NCBI GenBank assembly: GCA_943704425.1 | Contig: CALSCP010002426.1 | Span: 20,479 to 54,564, forward strand | Length of the DNA: 34,086 nucleotides | DNA from: Ministeria vibrans ATCC 50519 | Lineage: Eukaryota > Opisthokonta > Filasterea | Direction of reading: 5' to 3' | Shown here: one piece after another, positions 21,172-31,200 of the stretch | Position numbering within the stretch: the stretch's first letter is position 1 | How the letters are laid out: each line of letters begins with the position of its first letter | Made by a program: the position numbers and the translations under genes | The notes under the pieces: model-generated | Told to the model about the DNA's origin: nothing | Database searches by the model: none | Seen by the model: the letters and a program-made list of their open reading frames with translations, nothing else

Positions 21172-21532
21172 ATGTTGAGGCTAGTGCTGGCGTCGGTGGC
21201 GTCGTCACGGCCCGCGCTCTCCTCGTTACTACAGCCTGTGCGTCTGGTGCACAAGCACAAACGAAGATTGCAATACAAATGGTTCGTTGCGTCGCTCTAT
21301 GCGCCTCCCCCGCCCCTGCACGCCCCTGCCCGGCACCGCTGCTGCGCATGTGCCGCCTGCGTCCGTGCCGCGCGGGTGCTGATGTGCCTGTTTGCGTAGG
21401 ACGGGCGTGTCGTACTATCGCAAGGAAGAAGCAGTGCCGACGGAGGAGGTGCCCATGGGCGAACTCACCCCCGAGTACCTGGAGCAGGCCGACAAGGAGT
21501 CCACCCAGAACAACAAGGCCTTTGACTTTCAG
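21172..21532 (+). CDS. 5' part of an unrecognised, probably mitochondrial protein, ending at an assembly gap
   Basis: Two exons (21172–21281 and 21400–21532) join in phase 2 to give 81 residues ending at a phase-0 donor (CAG|GTGCC). The N-terminus (MLRLVLASVASSRPALSSLL then LVHKHKRR) is rich in Arg/Ser/Leu without acidic residues, as in mitochondrial targeting peptides. The mature part has YKWTGVSYYRKEE, then GELTPEYLEQADKES. I recognise no family. The next exon should lie after the poly-T run and the N gap at 21579–21586. The first exon downstream (21737) is phase-compatible, so the two blocks could be one gene or two. Confidence 0.5.
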
Positions 21533-21578
21533 GTGCCAAATCAATTTCTTTTTTTTTTTTTTTTTTTGTTTTTTTTTC

Positions 21579-21586
21579 NNNNNNNN
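21579..21586. other. assembly gap (8 N)
   Basis: Eight undetermined bases follow a poly-T run (21548–21577). They precede purine-rich copies of the dispersed element in the orientation opposite to most other copies. True gap size is unknown. Confidence 0.99.
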
Positions 21587-21645
21587 AGAATAGAGAGAAA
21601 GAAACAAAGTAATAGAGAGAAAGAAACAAAGTGATAGAGATAGGA
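21587..21645 (-). repeat. two copies of the ATCACTTTGTTTC element in reverse orientation
   Basis: On the plus strand two units of GAGAAAGAAACAAAGTRATA type follow the N gap. The flanking genes run on the plus strand, so here the pyrimidine strand is antisense, unlike the other intronic copies. Confidence 0.85.
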
Positions 21646-21736
21646 GCACTACTTCTCAATGTTTACACAAAAAGAAACAAGAACAGCTGTTGTTGTGGTA
21701 TGTGTGTAATTGACACAGTATTATTCATTTTTTTAG

Positions 21737-22323
21737 GTATCAATGGGCCCATTGGCGCTTTCGATGTTTTCGTCTTCGCGTTTTGCAGTTCCTCCAGTGG
21801 ACATTGTGCTTCTCACTCGGTTTATGCCCCTTCTTAGTGAACTGTTGGTCGACGATCAAATCCGTTTGGTAATTTTTTCTCTCTATCACTTTGTTCCTTC
21901 ACTCTGTATTCCATTGTTTTTTTTTTCTCTCTATCACTTTGTTCCTTCACTCTGTATTCCATTGTTTTTTTTTTCTCTCTATTACTTTGTTTCTTTCTTC
22001 CTCCTTTCTCTCTTTCGCTCTAACTTTGTTTGTGTGTTTTATATTTGTTTTTAGCTTTTGGGTTCGGATAAGCTCCCCGATCGGCCAATCCCAAATGTTT
22101 TTGCTGAGTATCTCTCGTCAAATTATCTCGCGCAAAGAGTAAGTGGAATGATCGTATCAATGGATGTAAATCAATTTTGGCTCAGTCTCTCGCAGTCGCT
22201 TTTTCGTTTGTGATTTCATTTTGCGTCTCGACGTGACTTTTTATTTTCTGATTGTCGTATTTTAAACGTGAAATTTACAAAGTGCCACCGATACATACAA
22301 AGTCGCAGTCACACATACATACC

Positions 22324-22358
<35 letters not shown>

Positions 22359-23053
22359 GACTCAGTCTTTTTATCTTAACTGAACCATATCTTTACAATT
22401 CCAGCTGTTCCTCTACTACACTCTGCACAGTGTATCGTCTGCCAACGGCCCTGCTGTCTCTCGTGCCCTCTCCCTTATTCCTCCTTCCTTCCTCCCTCTT
22501 ATCGCCTCCGACAGACCATATATCTCCTCTTTACTTTCTTCTCTCGATTCCCTTTCTCAGGTATGTCCTCTCTTTGATTTCTTTTTGGTCACTTACACAC
22601 ACTCTCTCTCACTTTCTCGATTTGTAGAGCACTTCTGACTACTTAATTGTGTTTGATTCCGTGTTAAATGGCCTATTTGCGAAAATCATTCTACTCTCTC
22701 AATGGACTCACAAACAAGTCAGTTTTTCTTTCTTTTCAGTCTGCGATATCTCATTCATTTCTGTTTCAGATTGTCGTGTGGCTCTGTCAATCGCACAAGC
22801 AATTTTCCGACGAAATTCTTTTTGCATTTCTCCTCAAAGTCACCCAGTCTCTGCCCAAACCCGAAAAATCCGTACGTGTCAAAAATTCTTCTAATTGATC
22901 ATTGCTCATTTCGTTCTCGCCTCGTTTCTTTCTGGTGTACAGTCAGCGTTGGAAGAGGCGTATTTTGAGCTGATTCAGCAACTGTTCGCGCGACTGGTCG
23001 ACACGCCCGACCAAGGGGCGTTCCTGCTTGACTTTGTTGGCTATGACGAATGA
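21737..23053 (+). CDS. unrecognised all-helical protein, six exons, all phase 0
   Basis: Exons 21737–21868, 22055–22138, 22405–22560, 22628–22717, 22770–22871 and 22943–23053 are each a multiple of three and join to an open frame ending in GFLL-type sequence before TGA. From the first ATG (21743) the protein is 222 residues. The first exon is preceded by a TTTTTAG acceptor, so that ATG may be internal and the true start may lie before the gap. The product is leucine-rich and predicted helical (VDIVLLTRFMPLLSELLVDD, IVVWLCQSHKQFSDEILFAF), resembling HEAT-like repeats, with an acidic C-terminus. No motif identifies a family. The intron set is unusually regular. Confidence 0.6.
21879..22005 (+). 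repeat. 48-bp tandem repeat containing the CTCTATCACTTTGTT core
   Basis: Two full 48-bp units plus a third diverged start (at 21879, 21927 and 21975) each begin CTCTCTAT[C/T]ACTTTGTT. The two full units continue to CTGTATTCCATTG and a T run. They fill the intron 21869–22054. Confidence 0.92.
22319..22361. repeat. (CA)n(TA)n microsatellite in an intron
   Basis: A CA run passes directly into a TA run within the intron 22139–22404 of the helical-protein gene. Confidence 0.9.
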
Positions 23054-23379
23054 ACGTCATACTGACGGTTACAAATTAATACTCGCTTGTAATTATTAGT
23101 GTTATGACGGAGAAGAGTGAAACGTTTTTTTCGTTTACTCAAGCAGAAGAAACAATACAATGGAGCGTAATACAATAATTCAGTCATAACTCTAAACTCA
23201 TAGCCCCCAAGAAGATGAAGCACCCATCGAGAATGCCCAAGTGGTTCGTAATAGGCTCACTTCACTGCTTCCAAATCACAGTCTTAGACTGAGACCTAAC
23301 CTAAAATTTTAATTTTTGATATTCATTTTTTTCAACGCCCACCACCGTCGATCGACTACAGTACACACACCCAGTCAGT
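23054..23379. other. spacer upstream of the ankyrin gene
   Basis: AT-rich sequence holds the 3' end of the helical-protein gene and the promoter of the ankyrin gene. I see no ORF or RNA gene. Confidence 0.5.
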
Positions 23380-23559
23380 ATGGGCGGAAAAGGATCGAAA
23401 GAAAGTACGATTATAACGATGCGAACTTGCCGTCTCCAAACACGCGCAGCGCAGCGCACACGACCCCACGCCGTCGCGCATGCCACCCTATGGCCCGACT
23501 TCCATCGATGCAATGCATTCCTGCCCCATCTGAAGCTGTCGCGGTTTTCTTCTTCAACA

Positions 23560-23604
<45 letters not shown>

Positions 23605-24668
23605 CATGGCTCATTCTCTTGTTCCGTTGCAGGCACGGAAACTAGTGCGTCGGCTCTCTTCTTTTTTTGGTCTCTGCTCCTCTTGCCGCTATGCTGCGTT
23701 CCATCACTCACCGAGACACATTTGGCGGTGTACTGATCCTTAATGCCGCGCCCCGTTGATGCGTAGAGGCCCCCAAAGAGGCGAAGAAGGCGAAGAAGGC
23801 GGGCAAGGGCGACGACGCCGCTCCTGCCGCTCCTGCCGCTGCCCCTGCCGCCGCTGCACCTGCTGCCGAGCCACCCAGCGCGGAGGAAGCTGCCGCGGCC
23901 GCACCGGCAAACCCCACGCCAATTGGAAGTCCGAAAATCCACAAGGATATTGCGCCTGAGATTGCAGCACTGCCACAGGAGGAGCAGGAGAAGCTGGCGG
24001 AGGAGGTAAGGAGGCCTGACTGCCACACCAATGCATTGTAGTCTCACCGTGTTGTGTCTATGGGTGGGTGTGCTAGACTCTGAGACGCGAGATGGAAGAC
24101 AAGGCGGCCGAAGAGGCCGAGCAGGCCGACGAGGCACCCGCCGAAATGGCTGAGACCGCACCCGCGAAGCCCCCTCTGCAAGGTATGTGTGTTAATCGCG
24201 TCGCGTCGACGCACGCTTTCTACTGACACGCCCTTAATTATGTAGTGCGCAGAAGTCAAGCGAGCTTCATCCTCAAGTCGCCTGAGCTGATTCAGGCAGC
24301 GCAGAACGGCAAGGACGACTACGTCCAGGAGCTGATTGACGGCGGTGCCAACATCAACGACAAGGACCGTCTCGAGTTCACCGGTAGCACCGACAAACAC
24401 CTGTCCGTTGTTCCCAATACTTTGTTCTTTCTTTACCGTTTGCAGCTCTTCACTGGGCCTGTCGCTATGGCCACATCAAGGTTGCCAAGATCCTTGTGAA
24501 TGCAGGCGCCAGTCTCGATGCAAAGGCGCGCGGCGGAAAGTACGGCTCGAGCCACTGCGCCAGAGAACCCCCCTTGCTGAATCTCTCTTTTGTTCTTGCT
24601 CTCGTAGGACCCCGCGTGATTTTGCGTCCGGCCTTGTGAAACAGTGGATTGAGGATGAGAAGCTGTGA
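23380..24668 (+). CDS. putatively N-myristoylated ankyrin-repeat protein
   Basis: Six exons (23380–23404, 23767–24005, 24077–24182, 24246–24383, 24446–24539, 24608–24668; phases 1, 0, 1, 1, 2) give 220 residues. The 25-nt first exon encodes MGGKGSKE, an N-myristoylation consensus (Gly2, small residue at 6, Lys following). A Lys/Ala/Pro-rich low-complexity region (about 10–60) and a Glu/Ala helical region (65–120) follow. Ankyrin repeats start at about 130: SPELIQAAQNGKDDYVQELI, then TALHWACRYGHIKVAKILV, then GKTPRDFASG. The protein probably sits on a membrane through its acyl chain and binds a partner with the ankyrin repeats. The long first intron contains a 40-nt poly-T. The short first exon makes the start call less certain than the rest. 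Confidence 0.75.
23563..23602. repeat. poly-T tract (~40 nt)
   Basis: An uninterrupted T run lies inside the first intron of the ankyrin gene, about 160 bp before the acceptor. Confidence 0.97.
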
Positions 24669-24774
24669 TGAGTAGTTGACTCTGTGACTTTAAAAATTTA
24701 AAATATTATATTCAATATTCATATTAGTTTTCTTTATTTTACCATTTTTTTTTATCCTCTGCCCCGGCGTCGTC

Positions 24775-26711
24775 ATGAAGGTTGCCATGTGGATGGGTAG
24801 GCCCGATCGACCCTTTGAATGCCCGTTCACACCAAACGTTCTCGTTTTGTTTTTGTTCAGTCATTGTGGCTCTGGTTGTTGCGCAAGTCGGCTTTGCCGG
24901 CTATGGCATCATTGTGCATAAGTAAGTGGATGGATATGCGCGTGCAGACGAGGTCGTTCGTGGTGCGCTTATGTGCCAAACAGGACATTTCTTAAACAAC
25001 GTCTTGTTCGCGGTTGAGACGGAAGGCACAACCCGCTCTGTGCTGTGAGCTCGCACCCCCGCACACTCCCATGCGATTGACACACACACACACACACACC
25101 TTCCCTCTTTCCGTCCCCTTCCTGTGTTGCTTCCTCGCTTCAGATTTGCGCCCGATCTCAATTCGCTCGTCTTCTCGCTCGTGCGCGACGGTTTCTGCGG
25201 CCCTGTCCTCTTGATTGCGGCCCTCCTCATCGAAGGACGTGCGCTACCCCGCCTCATTGACATCCCCTTCTTCTTTGGCCTCGGCATCACCGGCATGTTT
25301 GGCAATCAACTGGTAATGCGCACACAATGGTCTCTTAGCACTGTTTGTTTGTTTCTCTCTCTCTCTATCACTTTGTTTCTCTCTCTATCACTTTCTCTCT
25401 CTATCACTTTCTCTCTCTATCACTTTCTCTCTCCATCACTTTCTCTCTCTATCACTTTCTCTCTCCATCACTTTCTCTCTCTATCACTTTCTCTCTCTAT
25501 CACTTTCTCTCTCTATCACTCACTCTCTCTCTCTCTTTCTCCTCTCTCTCTCTCTCTCTCTCGCTATCACTTTGGTTATTTTTCCCTTTCTCTCTTTTCT
25601 TATTAGCTCTACCTTCTTGGTCTACACTACACCACGCCCGATATTGGTACGCCACATATATGAGACAAGAGCACACTCAACGTGTCTTTTTCCGTTTAGC
25701 ATCTGTGTTTCAACCGGCCGTTCCCGTCTGGTGTGCCCTTCTTGCTATTATGACATGCACTGAAGAATTGCCCCCGCTCAAGAAGCTCCGCGGTTGGTGC
25801 AAAGTCATTGGCATTGCGCTGGCAACAGGCGGTGCAATATTCATGGTGCTTGAAGGTATTAATAAATAATATCTAAAAGTAATGACGGTTTCATTGATTA
25901 GTATTAATGTTTTTTTTTTCAAGGTGAACGCGGAACGGGACCATCGCCCCGTAGCATTGTTGGCGGCACAGTGCTCTTGATTGGCAACACAATGTGTATG
26001 GCAGTCTACCTGCTCATTCAAAAGCGCTTTGTGTTTCTCGCATCTCCATCTTCCCGCCTGGCGCGCTGGAAGGACTACCCCGTTACCGTCACCGCCTACT
26101 CGTACATCATGGGCGCCATCTGCATGGGCTTTGCCTCCTTCTACCTCGTCGCAAAACACGAGGAAGACGAATTCCACATCACAAACTCAGTCAGTGGCAC
26201 ACACACACACACACGTTGAGACAAACCATCACACTCTGACTCTCACACCTTCCCCTCCCCCTCCCCTCCCTCTCAAAAAAAAAACTCGATTATAATAGGA
26301 AATTGGAGCAATAGTGTATGCCATCTTTATCTCATCGGCGCTCAGCTACGGTCTGCTTACCTTCGCCAACAAGCACGTCCCCGCCACCATTGTCGCGGCC
26401 TTTTGGCCCGTCCAAGTACCCGTCACAATGCTCCTCTCTTATCTTGTCAACAACGAAGTTCCTCAGAAGCTCCAATATGTTGGCGCCTCCCTGATTATTC
26501 TCGTACTGCGCTCTTCACACTACGACTTGCATTGATCTGTGTGTAACACTTTCATTTACAGGGTCTCTTTCTGGTGACGTATGCGAATCATTTGCAGGAG
26601 AAGGACCGCAAAAGTGAAACCATCTACTCTGTGTACCAGCCCCTCGACACCACGGTGCCTCCCGAGGAGGACACCAAGACCTTTGGCAATATCCAATATC
26701 AATATGACTAA
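24775..26711 (+). CDS. EamA/DMT-superfamily membrane transporter
   Basis: Eight exons (24775–24796, 24861–24921, 25144–25312, 25607–25646, 25700–25855, 25924–26189, 26299–26502, 26562–26711; phases 1, 2, 0, 1, 1, 0, 0) give 355 residues. Roughly ten hydrophobic spans are visible in two halves, as in the EamA drug/metabolite transporter fold. Examples are VIVALVVAQVGFAGYGIIV, PFFFGLGITGMFGNQLLYLL and VIGIALATGGAIFMVLEG. The second half has VIVAAFWPVQVPVTMLLSYL-like sequence ending each bundle, then YVGASLIIL. The layout is close to plant WAT1-type exporters and SLC35-like transporters. The substrate cannot be inferred. The tail is hydrophilic. The first exon is only 22 nt, so the start rests on frame continuity with the second. 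Confidence 0.82.
25351..25580 (+). repeat. CT-rich array of TATCACTTTCTCTC units in a transporter intron
   Basis: About ten copies of a ~17-bp CTCTATCACTTTCTCT unit, the first with the full ATCACTTTGTTTC core, fill most of the intron 25313–25606. They run in the coding-strand pyrimidine orientation. Confidence 0.93.
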
Positions 26712-26834
26712 AAACCATAAATTACACCTTTTTATTTTTTCTTCCCCCTATGACTCAATCGAAATTCATTAATAATTTAATAATATTAGCATTTTCTCCA
26801 TATTTATTCATTGTTGCCTCTCCCTCTCTCTATA

Positions 26835-27637
26835 TTACAACCTCACGTGCCCCTCACGCACCTGTTGTTCCACCTCGCGGGTCAGTGGCACGTACGTGCG
26901 CTCCCCATGGTCCACCATGAGCACCGCATCGCCGGCAACGCGTCCCAAATCAAACCCGTCACGTCGCACGCCTGTCTTGCGCACCTTGAGCGTCGACGTG
27001 AGCTCAGCACACGACTGGACACGCACAAAGATGGGTCGCGCGTACACAGGCAACTCATGCTCCAGATGCGCGTACAACAGTGCGCCATCAAGTGTGTCGG
27101 TGCCCTCGCACAGGGTCACACACGCCATGCCCGCTCGTCCGTCCGTTCCCCTCTTCACCTCCTCTCCTTCTCCTCCTTCACCCTTTTGCACCACTTCTAC
27201 GCCAAACACATTCGCCGTCTCAATCCCCGCACACCCGCACAACACCTGTGCCACTTCCGTCGTCGACACATTCTCACCCTTCCATCGGAAAGTATCGCCC
27301 ACACGATCGCAAAAATACACAAATCCATCCGCATCGCAACGCACCAGATCACCCGTCGAAAAGTACGCATCACCCGCCACAAAAACATTGCTCAGAATCT
27401 TCTTCGACGAGCCTTCCTCGTCGTTCACATAGCCATCGTAGCGCAGCCGCGGTACATCCATTCGAATGAGTCCCACAAGCATACCCGTCTCGCCCACCGC
27501 CACCTCCACACAGTGTCCCTTCGCATTGCGCACTACACTTTCCCGCTCATGATCATACGCAATAATGCGCTGTGGCCAGTGACTGCGCAGCAACGGCGGA
27601 ATCCATCCAATGGAGCCTACAGAGCCATTGACAGACA
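26835..27637 (-). CDS. C-terminal exon of a very-long-chain acyl-CoA synthetase / fatty acid transport protein (5' part missing)
   Basis: One exon of 803 nt starts after a TTTCAG acceptor and encodes about 266 residues to the stop. It matches the C-terminal half of the SLC27/FATP-ACSVL family: [20 protein letters not shown], then [20 protein letters not shown] and TTEVAQVL. It includes the family's STGDL and WKGENV signatures of the adenylate-forming C-terminal lid. These enzymes activate long or very long fatty acids to CoA esters at ER or peroxisomal membranes. Some 350–400 N-terminal residues, including the AMP-binding TxGTTG-type P-loop, are absent. Upstream on this strand lies only a (CA)n tract and then a gene on the opposite strand. 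The gene is therefore truncated, rearranged or misassembled here. Confidence 0.85.
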
Positions 27638-27642
27638 CTGAA

Positions 27643-27721
<79 letters not shown>

Positions 27722-27826
27722 TACACATACACTCACACACACACACACATACACACTCACTCACACACACACACACACACGCATTCTCACACTCACACTC
27801 ACACTCACACTCACACACACACACAC
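27643..27826. repeat. long (CA)n microsatellite between two 5'-truncated genes
   Basis: A pure CA run (27645–27718) is followed by interrupted CA, CTCA and CACTCA units to 27826. It abuts the acceptor of the acyl-CoA synthetase exon on one side and lies 16 bp from the acceptor of the basic-protein exon on the other. Confidence 0.97.
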
Positions 27827-27841
27827 ATGTGGTATGTGTAG

Positions 27842-28069
27842 GAGCGCAAAGGGGTCGTGCGTGAGCGAGACGGAACTCTCCGGACCGTCACCAAGCGCGA
27901 GCAGGTCTATATCAACGCCGCCTACTTCGGCACTTATCGCGTGCGACTCCACGACATCCGCGGTTGGGATCCTCTTCTCCCTGACCTACCTCGCTACCAC
28001 AGCCCTCAGACCCGCTTCCAGACCTTTGACACCCGCAAGAAGTACCGCACCCGTCGCAAGAAGACCTAA
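27842..28069 (+). CDS. 3' exon of an unrecognised basic protein (5' part missing)
   Basis: After a GTGTAG acceptor an open frame encodes 75 residues to [22 protein letters not shown], then [17 protein letters not shown], then [20 protein letters not shown] with a Lys-rich end. Composition (basic, aromatic, Arg/Lys tail) resembles a ribosomal or RNA-binding protein, but I recognise no family. No in-frame start exists between the acceptor and the (CA)n tract, and no upstream exon on this strand is apparent before the convergent transporter gene. It is the mirror image of the truncated acyl-CoA synthetase next door. Confidence 0.55.
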   Translation, partial: ERKGVVRERDGTLRTVTKREQVYINAAYFGTYRVRLHDIRGWDPLLPDLPRYHSPQTRFQTFDTRKKYRTRRKKT

Positions 28070-28167
28070 ACCATTGATTGTACCTCTCTTTTTTTTCTCA
28101 CGTTTGATTCAATTGAGGCTATATTCATTTATGTTACATTTTCATCGGTTTGGGAGGATCGTAAAGT

Positions 28168-28208
28168 ATGTCACATCTCTCTCTCTCTATCACTTTGTTT
28201 CTTTCTCC

Positions 28209-28244
<36 letters not shown>

Positions 28245-28256
28245 TCTCTCCTCCGA
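28168..28256. repeat. CT-rich ATCACTTTGTTTC element between convergent 3' ends
   Basis: The plus strand reads CTCTCTATCACTTTGTTTCT followed by (CT)n. It lies between the stop of the basic-protein exon and the stop of the p300/CBP gene, and is the only copy outside an apparent intron. Confidence 0.9.
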
Positions 28257-31200
28257 CTACAGTCCATCAGCAATGTTTGACAAGTCAGTCATGAGCCTCG
28301 TGCCTGTCGCGTCAGCTGAGCCCGCCGGAGCCGCCGCATTCATCGGCGGCATCGCAGCCTGTGCCGAAGCCCCTTGCGCTGATTGTTGTTGTTGCTGTTG
28401 TTGCTGCTGCTGTTGCTGCTGCATCTGCTGCTGCTGCAACAATTGCTGCTGCTTCTGCTGCTGTGCGCGCAGCGTCTGCTGCTGCTGACGCGTCTCTTGA
28501 AGTTTCCGTGCCTCCGACACCACCTTGTTCTCGTTCTCCGTCAACACTGCCCCTTCGCGGTGCTTCTGCACAAACTGCGCCGCAAGCAGCAACAGTTGTT
28601 GTTGCTTGAGGTACGTCTCGTGCTTGAGCAGCTTCTGGCGTGACGCCTCCAGCTCGGGCTTGCGCTTCTCTTGCTCCGCCGCAGGCAACGATGGCAACTG
28701 GTCAAAGTCGTGCTGCAATCGCGTCTTCTCCGTCTGCAACGCCTTCTTTTGTTCCTGCAGCAAATGTTGTTGCTGTTGAATGCGTCCAATCAGCTGTCCC
28801 GGTGGCAACACGCTGCCTCCTGTCGCAGTCCCCGTTGCAGATGCCGCAGCTGCACCAGCACCAGCACCAACACCAGCACTAGCACCAGCACCAGTACCAG
28901 TACCAGCACCAGTACCACCCTGGGCCGAGGCAGGGGCGACAGCAGTAGCTGCTGCTGGAACCGCTGGCTGGGGCTGATGAGGCGGGGCCGCCTGCGCTGG
29001 CCCAGACAGATTTGTGTCGGTGGTGGAACCAGCAAACATACCTTGCATAGGCACAGGTGTCATGTCAACAGGAGCGACCGCAGTCGTCGTTGTTGTTGTC
29101 GTCGTCGTGCTCGACGTGGTACCGCTCGTGGTCGAGGCGCCATCCGCGTCAGCCTGAGACTCATCCGTGTTTTCCGTTGGATTCGGGTACACCGGCAACT
29201 GTCCCGAGTTGAGCAAATTTTGCTGGCGTTGTTGCTTGCGCTGGAAAAGCAAACGACGCTGCGTCTGCTTGTTGGCCTGCAGGCGCTTCTCGGCAATCCG
29301 TGTCTGCAGTCGTTCCTTGATGCCGGCGCAAAAGGGCACGGGGCAGTTGCTCGCCTGACAGTGCTTCGCGTGATAGCAACACAGTGCGACAAGCTGCTTG
29401 CACACGTTGCAGACGGGCGCCTTGGTCTGGCACGTCTTGGTGTGCTGCACCACCTGCTTCATCTTCTGACAGCTCTGACGATTGCAGTTGGGCTCGACAC
29501 ATTTGCATGCATGCACCAGCGAGTCGATGCATCGTTGGATGGCCTTGGTGCGGTTCGCCGTGTCCGCCTGGTCACCCGCCGCACCGGCCGCCACACCGCC
29601 ACCTTCGCCAAAACCGGCGTTATGCAGCGTGTGCGGATGCTTGCTGCCCTCCGCCTGGTAGCACGTGTTACACAAGTCAAAGTCCGTCTCGCACTCGTTA
29701 CAGTGCCAGCGCGATTCGTCCATGTTGATCTGATTCTTGCACTTGTCGCACGAGAACTCGGCGCCCGTGTCCTCTTGTTTGTGCAAGTGATAGAGAAACA
29801 TCATGCTTGCATACTTGGCCTTGCGCAAGTCATCAAACTCGTAGTGATTGTCCTTGCACAACTCGAGAAACGCCTCGCGACCGTCCAGCAGCACACAAGG
29901 CATGGGCGGGTCGCGGTCGCGCAAGTTGGTGTCGCTCTCCAATTTGGGGTCGAGTGGGTTATTGAGCACCACGTAGAAAAAGCCCTCCTTGCTCTTGTCC
30001 ATGGTGTTGTAGAGACGCTCGGCGAGCTCGGAGCGCATGCGGGCGGCACCCGAGGCCGCCTTGGCCGCCTTGCCCGACAGCTTCTTGGGCGCCTTGCTCT
30101 TGCTCTTGCTCTTGCTCTGGCCCTTGGTGTTCTTGCCCTTCTTGCCCACCGTCGCCACACCGCCCTCCTTCTCCGCGAGCGCCTCTTGCTTGAGCTCACG
30201 AATCTGATCCTCAATGGCATTTGGCCAGTAGTCCCCCTCAAAGTAGCACAGCTGACGCGCATACACAATCTGCTCGAGTGCCACCTGCTTGATGGGGTCG
30301 TGATAATCGATGGCAATGCCCTCGGCCCGCGCAATGTGCAACAAGTGGCGATACCAGTCCTGCAGACGCTTGGGCTTGGGCACCTTCTGCGACTGAGGGT
30401 GGCAATAAAAGATGTAGTCGTCGCCGGGACTAGGCGGACACGCCCAAATGTGGGCCGACAGGAAGCCGAGGTGTTTGCACCAGGCGAGGTAGGAGATGAG
30501 AATTTCGTGGTAGACGCGCGTGCGCAGGTTCTTCGGCTGAAAGTAATGCACCGAGTCGAGGTAGGAGATGTAAACACGGCGGTTGTTGGGTGCCGGGCAG
30601 TTGCTGCCGTACTCTTGCACATGCAGTCCAAAGAAGCACACATCGACACCGTCCATCTTCTGGAAGGCAAAGAGCGCACGATGGCGGTAAGGGTAGGTGG
30701 TGGGCATGGGGGGCTGGCCCTCGGCCTCCTTGGTGCTGCCGTACTCGCGCAACAAAGGACGCACGTCGTGTGACTTCTCGCCATTGAACACAACGCGCAC
30801 CGTAATCTCGCCGAGCTGTTGCGAGCTGCCGAGCGTCAGCTTGGCAATGCGACGCTCGATAAAGTCGCTCAGGTTGGTGCGAGGCAGACGACGAGCCGAA
30901 AAGACCGTCTTGGAGTCGCGGAAGTCGCGCACGAAACGCTCCGCCTGACGCTTGCATTGTTTGCACAGCGCAATCTTGTCCGACTGTTTGTTGTGGAGAA
31001 CGCACGCTTCGTGAAACTTGCGCGGACACAGCTCGCAGTCAAGCAGCGGCTCCGTGTCGAGCTGGTCGTGACGCTTGAGCTTGAACTCTGCCTTGGGAAT
31101 GGGCTCGGGCTGGCCATCAATGACAATGTCGGTGCTGGGCACCTCGCGAAAGCATCGCTCACAAAAGACAATGCGCTTCTCGTCGCACGAGTAGTAGTTG

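Noticed and set aside
23405-23766. An extra exon (after the poly-T, near 23605–23705) in the ankyrin gene
   Set aside because: Possible AG sites exist, but exon 1 joins directly to 23767 in phase, and no intermediate segment has both a good donor and an open frame.
28671-30773. A 700-codon open frame on the plus strand opposite the p300/CBP gene
   Set aside because: It is an antisense shadow of a GC-rich, Gln/Ala-rich coding region. The minus frame carries unmistakable HAT, ZZ and TAZ2 domains.
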